Notes under the pieces: generated by a model
The model's input: only the letters and a program-made list of their open reading frames with translations
What the model was told of the DNA's origin: nothing
The model's database searches: none
Made by a program: the position numbers and the translations under genes
Shown: piece by piece, positions 1 to 7,955 of the stretch
Numbering within the stretch: the first letter of the stretch is position 1
Layout of the letters: each line of letters opens with the position of its first letter
Assembly: GCA_016713305.1 (NCBI GenBank)
Contig: JADJPK010000006.1
Span: forward strand, 1-23,696
DNA: 23,696 nucleotides
Origin: Betaproteobacteria bacterium
GTDB taxonomy: Bacteria; Pseudomonadota; Gammaproteobacteria; Burkholderiales; Ga0077523
Direction: 5' to 3'

Positions 1-147
1 ACGTGCTCGAGCGCATCCGCGGGAACGCCGCTTGCGCCTGCCCCATGCTGGCAGGCAACCGGAGCCTGAACCTTTCCAACGCCGTGGCGGTCACCGTCTG
101 ATGAGGCCTGGCGGCGAGCCGGATTTGCGGGAGCAGCGATCGATTGA
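1..147 (+). CDS. trmL: tRNA (cytidine(34)-2'-O)-methyltransferase, C-terminal end only
   Basis: This is the 3' end of a SPOUT-fold tRNA 2'-O-methyltransferase of the TrmL type, which methylates the wobble nucleotide of leucine tRNAs in the cytoplasm (family knowledge). Reading from base 3 gives the hallmark GNRSLNLSNAVAV, the part of the SPOUT knot that binds S-adenosylmethionine. A stop follows at 99-101, but dropping the G at 100 continues as YEAWRRAGFAGAAID and ends at 145-147, as TrmL proteins do. A second indel is likely near base 25-40, where the expected residues before PML are scrambled. The 5' part lies outside the window. Its place beside the gpsA-secB cluster is common in betaproteobacteria and supports the call. 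Confidence 0.72.
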
Positions 148-195
148 GGTCCGAGACAGGCGGTTCGTCCAAGGCAGGCGATTCCGGGTGGCCGA

Positions 196-2094
196 AACCG
201 GCTCTTCCGCTATTTCGAGTCGCGGGTTTCGGGCACTCCCCGCCGTCTCGCCGGAGACCGTGACACCCCCTCCGGCCCGCCCCGACGCTGTGGCGCTTCT
301 ATGCGCATTTCCTGAGGCAGCATCGCGCGCCTCTACGGAGCCATGCTGGCCGCAAACCGCCCTGCGGTCGCGCTGCTGCGGATGGTGGTGCCGCCGCTCA
401 TCGGCAGGATCGTGGGCCCGATGACCGCCCCGGATTCCGCTGCCGCGTGGGCGGGAATCCCGCGTGACGATCGCCACGCTCGCGGCACTGTTTCCTCTTC
501 CTGCACCCCGTGGCGATCCTGATCGACTGCCTGATCCGGCTGTCCGCCGTGTTCCGGCGTGACCACGAAATCCGCTGGCAGAACCACTGGCACGTCGTGC
601 GGCAATCGTGGACCTTCTTCCAGAACGACTTGCCGGCCGCATCGCCAACCGGGTGATGAACACGGCCAACGCACTGCGCGAGAGCGTGGTGTCGAGCATC
701 CGCGCCGTCTGGTACATCTGCGTGTACGGCATCGGGGCGCTGACCGTGATGCTCGGTTCGCACCCGGTGCTGGCCATCCCCACCGTGGTCTGGATGTGCG
801 CGTACGTGCTGTTCCTCCGCGGCTTTCGTACCCCGCATGCGGAGCTGTCGCGGGCCAGTTCGGAGGCGCGCTCGCAGGTGATGGGGCGCATCAAGTCGAC
901 AGCTACACCAACATCCTCACCGTCAAGACTTTTCGCCCGCGCGCGGACGAGGACGCGGCACGTGAAGGACAGCCTCGACGAACACCAGCGCCGCACGGCG
1001 AGGCACATGCGCTGGAGCACGACGTTCGTCGCGACCCTGGCGCTGATGAACACGCTGCTGGTGGCGTCCACGGCGCTCCTGGGCGGGTGGCTCTGGTACC
1101 ACGGCGAGGCCACAGCCGCCGTGGTCGCGACCGCCGTGCCCCTGGCGTGGCAGATCTCCAACATGGCCGGCTGGGTGAGCTGGGAGGTGAGCGGCATCTT
1201 CGAGAACGTGGGCGTCGTGCAGGAAGGCATGGACAGCATCGCGCGGCCGCTCACCATCCTGGATGCTGCAGGCCCGGCCGCTCGAGGTCACGCCAGGGCC
1301 GGATCCACTTCCGCGCGGTCCGCTTCAACTATGGCCGCGTCGCGGCCCCGGGCGGCGCGGTGCTGCAGGACCTCGATCTCGTGGTCCGTCCGGGAGAGCG
1401 CGTGGGCCTCGTGGGCCGCAGCGGCGCGGGCAAGTCGACGCTCGTCAACCTGCTGCTTCGCTTCCATGAGGTGGAATCAGGCGCCATCGAGGTGGACGGC
1501 CAGGACGTGCGGGGCGTGACCCAGGAAAGCCTTCGGCCGCCATCGGCGTCGTGACGCAGACACGTCGCTGCTGCACGGTTCCATCGCGGACAACATCCGC
1601 TACGGGCGACCGGACGCCAAGGCCGCGCAGGTCGAGGCGGCCGCGCGGCAGGCACACGCGCACGATTTCATTGCCGAGCTGCAGGACTGGACAGGGCGCA
1701 TCGGCTACGACGCGCATGCCGGCGAGCGCGGGGTGAAGCTCTCCGGCGGCCAGCGTCAGCGGGTCGCGCTCGCGCGGGTGATCCTGAAGAACGCCCCCAT
1801 CCTCGTCCTGACGAGGCGACCTCCGCGCTCGACAGCGAGGTGGAAGAGGCGATCCAGGAGCAGCTCGACACGCTCATGCAGGGCAAGACCGTCATTGCCA
1901 TCGCGCACCGGCTGAGCACCATCGCACGCATGGATCGTCTGGTCGTGCTGGAGCGAGGCCGCATCGTCGAGACGGGAACGCATGCGGAGCTGCTCGCCGC
2001 GGGCGGAATCTACGCGCGTCTGTGGACACGGCAGTCCGGCGGATTTCTGGGAGACGAAGCGGACGAAGCGGCGCGGGAGACGGCGGCCTCCTGA
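196..2094 (+). CDS. ABC transporter, fused permease and ATP-binding half-exporter (frameshifted)
   Basis: This is an exporter-type ABC half-transporter of the inner membrane, with an N-terminal permease and a C-terminal ATPase, which would act as a dimer. The conserved N-terminus RLFRYFESR is visible at 199-225 without a clear in-frame start codon. The permease runs to about 1250 and includes RWQNHWHVVRQSWTFFQND and WYICVYGIGALTVML. The ATPase has Walker A VGRSGAGKST (1411-1440), signature LSGGQ (1739-1753), Walker B followed by DEATSALDS (after a missing base near 1809) and the H-loop in IAHRLSTI. About eight frame changes are needed (near 470, 600, 895, 940, 1260, 1300, 1540 and 1809), each resuming sensible family sequence, so consensus errors are more likely than decay. 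The substrate is unknown. The gene converges on gpsA. Confidence 0.8.
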
Positions 2095-2097
2095 GCG

Positions 2098-2116
2098 CTG
2101 GCGGATCGAGCGCCAG
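2098..2116. terminator. Hairpin between the convergent ABC and gpsA genes
   Basis: A perfect 6-bp stem CTGGCG / CGCCAG with a 7-base loop lies 4 bases after the ABC transporter stop. It sits in the 77-bp gap between convergent genes, which is a sensible place for a bidirectional terminator. There is no T tract on either side, so intrinsic termination is only a guess. Confidence 0.3.
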
Positions 2117-2171
2117 GTCCTGGAGCACCGGCCCGGCGCGGGCACCGGGAGGATTGGCCCGCAGCGGTGTG

Positions 2172-3153
2172 CTACCGGGACTCCGCCTTGGGATCGCGAC
2201 GCATGAGGGAGTCCACGGCCTCCTTCGGGGCGGATCTCGCCGTCGAGCAGCCGGCACACGGCTTCCGGTGATGGGCATCTCCACGCCGTGGCGACGGCCA
2301 GCCGCTGCACTCCCGCGCCGTCCTGACGCCTTCGGCCATGGCCCAGCGCCGTCAGGATGTCGCCGAGGGTCTGGCCCTTGGCGAGCGCCAGGCCCACTCG
2401 GCGATTGCGCGAGAGGTCGCCCGTGCAGGTGAGGATGAGATCGCCGGCTCCGGAAAGCCCGATGAACGTTTCCAGGCGGCCCCCGAGCCGCATGCCCAGC
2501 CGCGTGATCTCCGCGAGCCCGCGGGTCATGAGGGCGGCACGCGCCGAGAGCCCGCAGCCCATGCCGTCGCACACGCCTGCCGCGATGGCCATGACATTCT
2601 TGATGGCGCCACCCACCTCCACTCCGGTGAGATCGGTACTGGAGTAGATCCGCGCCTCGGTGTGCGCAGTTCCCGTGCGGCATGCTCCGCGAAGTCGGCA
2701 TCCGGGAAGCCACGGTGACCGCGGCGGGCAGCCCCTTGGCGATCTCTTCCGCGAAGCTCGGCCCGGACAGCGCGCCCCGCGAGACGTCGGCGGGCAGCGT
2801 TTCCTCCGCGACCTGATGGGGAAATCTCGATGTCTGCGGCTCGAATCCCTTGCACAGCCACACCACGGGCGGCACATGCGCGAGGCCGGCCAATTGCACG
2901 AGAACGCTGCGCAGCGCGGAGGTCGGCGTGGCCACGATCGCGAGATCGGCCTCCCGCACGGCTTGCGCCATGTCGTCCGTGATCGCGACGCTGTCGGGCA
3001 GGGCAAGCCCGGAAGGAACTCGTTGGCGCGGGATGCGAGCATGCGTTCGCAGTGCTCGCGCTGCCACGTCCAGAGCGTGACGCGGTGTTGCACGGACTGG
3101 GAGAGCGCGAAGGCGGTTCCCCAGGCACCGGCACCCAGTATGGCGATTCTCAT
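2172..3153 (-). CDS. gpsA: Glycerol-3-phosphate dehydrogenase [NAD(P)+]
   Basis: GpsA reduces dihydroxyacetone phosphate to sn-glycerol-3-phosphate in the cytoplasm, the first step towards glycerophospholipids. The start gives MRIAILGAGAWGTAFALS, a Rossmann dinucleotide-binding loop. Then come ATPTSALRSVL, the KGFE segment, LSGPSFAEEIAKGLPAAVT, GAIKNVMAIAAGV with the family's active-site lysine, and GLSGAGDLILTCTG in the substrate-binding C-terminal domain. The span corresponds to about 327 residues, the usual length. At least four frame changes (near 3005, 2700, 2335 and 2240) must be bridged; the last part reads EAVDSLMRRDPKAESR before the stop at 2172-2174. The start codon overlaps the stop of the SH3-protein gene (ATGA), suggesting translational coupling. 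Confidence 0.9.
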
Positions 3154-3572
3154 AGGCCCCAAAGCTCCACTGCGCGAAGATAGCCGGCCGGGCCGTCCCT
3201 GTGCTTCACCCTGGCCCAGGCACCGTTCTGCTCCAGCAGTTCCAGGATCACGCCGCGCTGCGCCTCGAAGACGGCCGGTGCGCTCTCCTCCGGAGCATTG
3301 CGCGCCACGGCCGGGGACGCCAGGACGACCACATTGCGCCGGCTCGCCAGCCGGCTGGATTCGGCCCACGCGAGCTTGCCTCGGGCTCCCGGATCTTGGC
3401 CCAGCCTTCGATGGAAGAGAGGATCTCCACCGGGGTCCCGGCCGAGATGACGAGGATTTTCGTGGCCTTGGTGGAAGGACTCGTCGTACAGCACCGCCGG
3501 AGTCTCGCCGATCGCGCGAAACTCCAGCGCCTGGGCCACCGCGGCCATCCCGAAGAGGGATGACCGCAGCAC
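3150..3572 (-). CDS. Secreted SH3-domain protein
   Basis: This is a small exported protein with bacterial SH3-like repeats. A GTG start at 3572 opens a short signal peptide, with likely cleavage after VAQA. A first SH3-like unit (EFRAIGETPAVLYD, then KILVISAGTPVEILSSIEGW after a frame change) is followed by a second (NVVVLASPAVARN and VILELLEQNGAWARVKH, ending PAGYLRAVELWGL). Two compensating frame changes lie near 3480 and 3370. Such domains often bind peptidoglycan or ligands in the periplasm, but the partner cannot be told here. The stop overlaps the gpsA start by 4 bp, and secB ends 15 bp upstream, so the gene sits in a secB-SH3-gpsA operon. Confidence 0.75.
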   Translation of the reverse strand: MLRSSLFGMAAVAQALEFRAIGETPAVLYDESFHQGHENPRHLGRDPGGDPLFHRRLGQDPGARGKLAWAESSRLASRRNVVVLASPAVARNAPEESAPAVFEAQRGVILELLEQNGAWARVKHRDGPAGYLRAVELWGL

Positions 3573-3587
3573 ACCGCAGGAAGAACT

Positions 3588-4064
3588 TCAGTGCGTCTGC
3601 TCCGATGCGGCCGGGGCAGCCTGTTCGGCTCCTGGCGCTGCCGGTACAGGGCTTCGAAATTCATCGGGGCGAGGAACACCGGCGGGAAGCCGGCGCGGAC
3701 GGCCATGTCGGAGACCGTCTCGCGCAGGTAGGGAAGCAGGATCGTGGGACACGTGATGGCATAGACCATCTCCATGTCTTCGGGGCGCACGCCGCGCACC
3801 TGGAAGATCCCGCCCTGGCTCGCCTCGATCAGGAAGACGGTCTTGTCCCTTCCCTTGAGCTTGGCGGTCACCGTGGCCGTGAGCGAAACCTCGTGGTAGT
3901 CGTTGCCGATCGCCTGCCCGTCGTTGCGGAAGGAGAACTCCAGTTCCGGCGTGGAACGCTCGAGGAAGATCTGCGGCGCGTTGGGGATTTCGACCGAGAG
4001 ATCCTTCACGTAGATCTTCTCGATGCTGAACTGGGGCTGGGGTGCCCTGTTGCGGCTCGGCCAT
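3588..4064 (-). CDS. secB: Protein-export chaperone SecB
   Basis: SecB is a cytoplasmic tetrameric chaperone that holds preproteins unfolded and passes them to SecA. The start MAEPQQGTP leads into the FSIEKIYVKDLSVEIPNAPQ-type opening after one indel near 4035, and then into FLERSTPELEFSF. The core is unbroken down to about 3640: HEVSLTATVTAKLKGRDKT, VFLIEASQGGIFQVRGV, ITCPTILLPYLRE, VFLAPMNFEALYRQR. A second indel near 3640 restores the original frame, which ends APAASEQTH. The 158-residue length is normal. It lies upstream of the SH3 gene and gpsA, the usual secB-gpsA pairing of proteobacteria. Confidence 0.95.
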   Translation of the reverse strand: MAEPQQGTPAPVQHREDLREGSLGRNPQRAADLPRAFHAGTGVLLPQRRAGDRQRLPRGFAHGHGDRQAQGKGQDRLPDRGEPGRDLPGARRAPRRHGDGLCHHVSHDPASLPARDGLRHGRPRRLPAGVPRPDEFRSPVPAAPGAEQAAPAASEQTH

Positions 4065-4126
4065 GGGAACTCCGGGGTTCGGGGTCGGAAAAAGGGCCCG
4101 TAGTGTAACCCACCCTCCTTTGCGTT

Positions 4127-4142
4127 CCGTGCATGCGCACGG
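4127..4142. terminator. Short hairpin between nnrS and secB
   Basis: CCGTGC and GCACGG form a perfect 6-bp stem around an ATGC loop, 7 bases beyond the nnrS stop codon in the 84-bp nnrS-secB gap. It could attenuate read-through from nnrS into secB. There is no T run, so the role is uncertain. No convincing secB promoter was found in the remaining gap. Confidence 0.25.
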
Positions 4143-4148
4143 GCCGTT

Positions 4149-5327
4149 TCAGGCCTCCGGCCGCGGCGCTGCCATCACCGGAACGAAGCGGATCAGATAG
4201 GCCAGAAACGCCGCGCACCACAGGGCGCCCGCGGCCGTCAGCCAGGAGACCGTCAGGGCCGGAAACGCCAGCGGTCCGAAGACACGCGCGGCGGCCGCCA
4301 GGTGCACCAGCACGTAGGCGGCGACTTCCAGCCGTCCGGCCGCCAGCGGCAGGCCGCTATGCCCGCGGGCCGTACGGGTGATCATCCCGATGATCATGCC
4401 GCCTACCGCGCCGACGGACACCGCGTGGTCGGCGAGAGGCACCGGAACGACGGCCCCCGCAGCGGCCAGTGCGTGCAGCACCAAGGCCAGGGGAATCCAC
4501 GCATAGGAAAGATGGAGGATCCAGAGGATCGGCGTACGACGGGTGCACCATGGATCCCAGTCCAGCAGCCGCAACGCCTGCAGGACGGCGGCCGCGAGGC
4601 AGGCCGCCGCCGTCAGGATGCCGGGGACGGAAAGCAGGACGAACGCGAACGCGACGACCGTTGCCGCCATGGCCGCGCGATCCACCCATGGACGGCGGCG
4701 GATGCGGGCGGCGCGGATGGCGTTGGCAGTGAAGCTGGGGATCACCCGGCCGCCCATGAGGGTCACGATCACGACGATGAGGTAGAGCCCGGCGCGGACC
4801 GGCTGCAGAGGCGGAATCTCCACGGTGCCCGCCGCGGCGGCGTGGAAGAGCCCGTTGAGCGCCGCGAGCGCCAGCAGCAGGCCGACGAAGAAGCGGTTGC
4901 GATTCCGGGCGCGATGCAACGGTATCCAGAGGCACAGGGCGACGGCGGGCAGGAAGGAAACATCGATCAGGGCCGCTGCCCATGCCGGTCCGGTCAGCAG
5001 GAAGAGCCGCCCGGCCAGCCAAAGAAGGCACAACGCGGCGAGAAGCCGCCCCTGGGGGGTCGGCTGTCCAGTCCAGTTGCGCCCGGCCGTGAACAGGAAG
5101 CCTGTGATCACCGCAATGCCGAATCCGAAGACCATCTCGTGGGCGTGCCACACGATCCCCGGCAAAGGACCGGGATGGCCGGCCGCGGTGAGCAGTTCGA
5201 TCGTCCAGACCGCGACACCCCCGATGGCCAGGGCCGCCGCGAGCAGATAGAAGGGCCGGAAGCCCAGGGAGAACAGTGCCCCGCCCCATGGAGCGGGCGG
5301 GGTCGTCTTGAGAGAGGGGGTCTGCAT
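4149..5327 (-). CDS. nnrS: NnrS family membrane protein
   Basis: NnrS proteins are polytopic inner-membrane proteins (a haem- and copper-containing member has been described) linked to nitric-oxide metabolism and resistance. The 392-residue frame is intact. It shows the family signatures GALFSLGFRPFYLLA (residues 16-30), WHAHEMVFGFG (60-70), ITGFLFTAGRNWTG, MGGRVIPSFTANAI and, near the C-terminus, MIIGMITRTARGHSG, with about a dozen hydrophobic segments. The conserved histidines of HAHEM are plausible metal or haem ligands (inference). It lies 84 bp upstream of secB on the same strand. Its first ~29 codons and upstream region form the left copy of the long direct repeat that flanks the restriction-modification island. 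Confidence 0.9.
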   Translation of the reverse strand: MQTPSLKTTPPAPWGGALFSLGFRPFYLLAAALAIGGVAVWTIELLTAAGHPGPLPGIVWHAHEMVFGFGIAVITGFLFTAGRNWTGQPTPQGRLLAALCLLWLAGRLFLLTGPAWAAALIDVSFLPAVALCLWIPLHRARNRNRFFVGLLLALAALNGLFHAAAAGTVEIPPLQPVRAGLYLIVVIVTLMGGRVIPSFTANAIRAARIRRRPWVDRAAMAATVVAFAFVLLSVPGILTAAACLAAAVLQALRLLDWDPWCTRRTPILWILHLSYAWIPLALVLHALAAAGAVVPVPLADHAVSVGAVGGMIIGMITRTARGHSGLPLAAGRLEVAAYVLVHLAAAARVFGPLAFPALTVSWLTAAGALWCAAFLAYLIRFVPVMAAPRPEA

Positions 5328-5448
5328 GGCGCTCGTCCGGCGTGCTTCAGGGATGCCGCCACCGTAACGCCGCCGGATCGTCCGGAGAATCCTTCCGAGG
5401 ACCGGATCGCACGCCTACCTCCGCACGAGGCAGGCTAGTCACTTCGGC
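5240..5448. repeat. Left copy of ~208-bp direct repeat flanking the RM island
   Basis: This segment runs from codon ~30 of nnrS through its start codon into the upstream region. It is matched in the same orientation by 14605-14811. By eye I count about 12 substitutions and one 2-bp gap, roughly 93% identity. Homology ends sharply: the left edge is at CGAGCAGATAGAA and the right edge at CTAGTCACTTCGGC. Beyond those edges the flanks are unrelated. Confidence 0.9.
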
Positions 5449-5558
5449 CTAGGGGAAGCCCAATCAATGTACGCGGATCGCGTGCCCGTCGGAAATGGGC
5501 GATATTGATCAGGTCTTCCTCAAGACGACTTTGATGCCATAAGCTGAGCGCCAATGCC

Positions 5559-5777
5559 ATGAATGCCGAACCGTGGGTTACCGCGACCGACGTCGCCCAG
5601 CATCTGGGGGTCGTGAAAGACACCGTCTACCGTTGGCGCGAGCGCAAAGGCCTGCCCGCACAAAAGATTGGTCGCCTGTGGAAATTCCAGTTGTCCGAGG
5701 TTGACGAGTGGGTCCGCGTGGGCGGGGCCGATGAGGACGCGGCGGTTGGTGCCGAACACAAGAACGAGAACGATTGA
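5559..5777 (+). CDS. Excisionase-type helix-turn-helix protein
   Basis: This is a 72-residue DNA-binding protein of the MerR-like excisionase (HTH_17) type. Residues ~8-52 hold the winged helix: VTATDVAQHLGVVKDTVYRW for the helix-turn-helix, then KIGRLWKFQLSEVDEWV for the wing and last helix. The tail is acidic. Its TGA is followed directly by the hsdM ATG with no spacer, so it is the first gene of the hsd operon. Small HTH proteins of this kind often precede type I modification genes. It may regulate the operon so that methylation leads restriction after entry into a new host, or it may be a relic of a mobile element's excisionase (both inference). No clear promoter could be picked in 5449-5558. 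Confidence 0.8.
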   Translation: MNAEPWVTATDVAQHLGVVKDTVYRWRERKGLPAQKIGRLWKFQLSEVDEWVRVGGADEDAAVGAEHKNEND

Positions 5778-7955
5778 ATGAACGTCCAGCAACTCGAGAA
5801 CGAACTCTGGGAGGCGGCGGACCAGCTGCGCGCCAACTCCAAGCTCACCGCCGCCGAGTATTCGATGCCGGTGCTGGGCCTGATCTTCCTGCGCCACGCG
5901 GACAACCGGTTCAAGGCCTTCCTGCCCGAGATCGAAGCCGACATCCCGTCGCAGGTGCCCACTCCCCAGCGCGAGCGACTGATCAAGTTGGGCTTCCAGG
6001 GCAAGGCGGCCGTCTACCTGCCGGAAGCCGCACGCTTCGACCGCATCGCCAGCCTCCCTCAAGGCGCGAACGTTGGTGAGGTCATCGATGCCGCGATGGA
6101 CGTGATCGAGGCCGAGTACCCGGTGCTGGCCGGCGCCCTGCCCCGCGGCTACCCCGCCTTCGAAACCGACCTGCTGTTTGAACTGGTCAAGATTTTCGAC
6201 CGCCCCGCCATCAAGGCCGCCACCGGCGACGTGTTCGGGCGCATCTACGAATACTTCCTCAACAAGTTCGCGATGAGCGGCGCGCAAGAAGGTGGTGAGT
6301 TCTTCACGCCGCCGTCCCTGGTGCGGATGATCGTCAACATCATCGAGCCAGACCACGGCCTGGTGCTCGATCCGGCCTGCGGATCGGCGGGCATGTTCGT
6401 GCAGACCGGCCACTTCATAGAGGACGTGCGCCACGCGGTGGTCAACGACTCGGTGACCTTCCACGGTCAGGAAAAGAGCGACACCAACACCAAGTTGGCG
6501 CGCATGAACCTGGTGGTGCACGGGCTGGACGCGTCCAATATCCGCCAGGGCAATACCTTCTACGACCAGATCGACCACCTGGTGGGTCAATGCGATTTCG
6601 TCATGGCCAATCCACCGTTCAACGTGGACAGCGTCGACACCAAGAAGGTCGAGGGACAGGTCGATGACTCGGGCCGGTTGCCCTTCGGTCTGACGGGGAC
6701 CAACGCCAAAACTGGCGCCATCAGCAATGCCAACAGTCTGTGGATTCAGTACTTCTACGCCTACCTGAATGACACCGGCCGCGCCGGATTCGTGATGGCG
6801 TCCAGCGCCTCTGACGCCGGTAACAAGGACCGCGAGATCCGCGAGAGGCTCGTCAAGACTGGCCACGTCGACGTGATGATGGCCATCGGCAACAAGTTCT
6901 TCTATACCCGCAGCCTGCCCTGCACGCTGTGGTTCTTCGACAAGGGCAAGCCGCAAGACCTGCAAGACCAGGTGCTGATGATCGATGCGCGCAACGTCTA
7001 CCACGTGGTCTCGGCGCGCTCGCACATCTTCACTGACGAGCAGCATGCCAACCTCAACGCCATCGTCTGGCTGTACCGGGGAGAGACGGAGAAGTTCGTG
7101 GCTCTCGTCGCGCACTACCAGCGACAGGTAGGCCACTGGCTGACCAGCCTCCCTGAGCGCATTGCGGCCGACACCGCTGCCATTGAAGCGCTGGCCGGAC
7201 CGCTACAGGCCTTTGTTGCGGGTGCGACTGTGGCCGAACTGAACAGCGATCAGGCGCAGGACGCGCACATCACCCAGGCACAGCTCGACACATTCAAAGC
7301 AGACGTGGCCGCCGCACAGGCCGACACGAAGGCGGCCGACGCTATCTCCACGCTGCTGTCCGCTTGCGCCCAGGCCCGCAGCGCTGTCGTTGCAGCGGAC
7401 CTCACTCGCCATGCCGGGCAGGTCGCCCTGCAGACCATGCTCGATGCCCTGGCGCCGCAGCTCAAGGCCGTGGGAAAGACGTTGGAGGCGCGCCACAAGC
7501 AGTGGCTCAAGCTGCTGGACACGGCAGAGAAGACCCTGCGCTCCCGATCCAGTCGGGCCTTTGACGGCAAGGCATCGCGCGACGCCAAGCGCAGCCTGAT
7601 TGCCGCCGACGCCAAGAAGAACGAAGCCCCCACGGTGCGCGATGCCGCGCTTGACGCGCTGAAGCAGGCCGCCTACTTCATCCATCAGGTCCATTGGTTA
7701 CACAGCCGTTTCCCGCAAGGGCTGTTCGAGGACGTTCCGGGCCTATGCAAGGCTGTGACGACGGAGGAGATCGCCGCCAACGACTATTCGCTCACGCCGG
7801 GGCGTTACGTGGGAGTGGCGCCGGCCGGTGCCGACGACGAAGATGATTTCGCGGAGAAGATGCGCGAGATCCATGACGAACTGGGCGAGTTGAATGGGAA
7901 GGCGGCGGAACTGGCGGGGCGAATTGCTGGCACCTTTCAGGAGTTGCTGGAATGA
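5778..7955 (+). CDS. hsdM: Type I restriction-modification system methyltransferase subunit HsdM
   Basis: HsdM transfers a methyl group from S-adenosylmethionine to adenine N6 at the site chosen by HsdS, and forms the core of both the methylase and the restriction complex. The 725-residue frame is intact. Residues 1-~140 are the helical HsdM N-terminal domain (ELWEAADQLRANSKLTAAEY). Next come GEFFTPPSLVRMIV (~173-186), the SAM-binding motif I DPACGSAGM (198-206) and the catalytic motif IV NPPF (278-281). Residues ~430-650 are an alanine-rich, probably coiled-coil extension not found in short HsdM proteins of ~500-530 residues. The end carries NDYSLTPGRYVGV, a common HsdM tail motif, then an acidic helix. 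The stop overlaps the hsdS start by 4 bp. Confidence 0.95.
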   Translation: MNVQQLENELWEAADQLRANSKLTAAEYSMPVLGLIFLRHADNRFKAFLPEIEADIPSQVPTPQRERLIKLGFQGKAAVYLPEAARFDRIASLPQGANVGEVIDAAMDVIEAEYPVLAGALPRGYPAFETDLLFELVKIFDRPAIKAATGDVFGRIYEYFLNKFAMSGAQEGGEFFTPPSLVRMIVNIIEPDHGLVLDPACGSAGMFVQTGHFIEDVRHAVVNDSVTFHGQEKSDTNTKLARMNLVVHGLDASNIRQGNTFYDQIDHLVGQCDFVMANPPFNVDSVDTKKVEGQVDDSGRLPFGLTGTNAKTGAISNANSLWIQYFYAYLNDTGRAGFVMASSASDAGNKDREIRERLVKTGHVDVMMAIGNKFFYTRSLPCTLWFFDKGKPQDLQDQVLMIDARNVYHVVSARSHIFTDEQHANLNAIVWLYRGETEKFVALVAHYQRQVGHWLTSLPERIAADTAAIEALAGPLQAFVAGATVAELNSDQAQDAHITQAQLDTFKADVAAAQADTKAADAISTLLSACAQARSAVVAADLTRHAGQVALQTMLDALAPQLKAVGKTLEARHKQWLKLLDTAEKTLRSRSSRAFDGKASRDAKRSLIAADAKKNEAPTVRDAALDALKQAAYFIHQVHWLHSRFPQGLFEDVPGLCKAVTTEEIAANDYSLTPGRYVGVAPAGADDEDDFAEKMREIHDELGELNGKAAELAGRIAGTFQELLE

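Noticed and set aside
4302..5438. A 378-codon open frame on the + strand opposite nnrS
   Set aside because: The product is low-complexity (rich in G, R, Q, E), has no recognisable domain, and is opposite an intact membrane protein gene.
5449..5558. Promoter for the hsd operon (TTGATC at 5505-5510 as -35)
   Set aside because: At 16-18 bp spacing the -10 candidates (such as ACTTTG or CTTTGA) are too far from consensus to claim.
5520..7136. A long open frame (538 codons) on the - strand opposite hsdM
   Set aside because: It mirrors an intact hsdM with clear catalytic motifs; such antisense frames are common in GC-rich genes, and the translation shows no family features.
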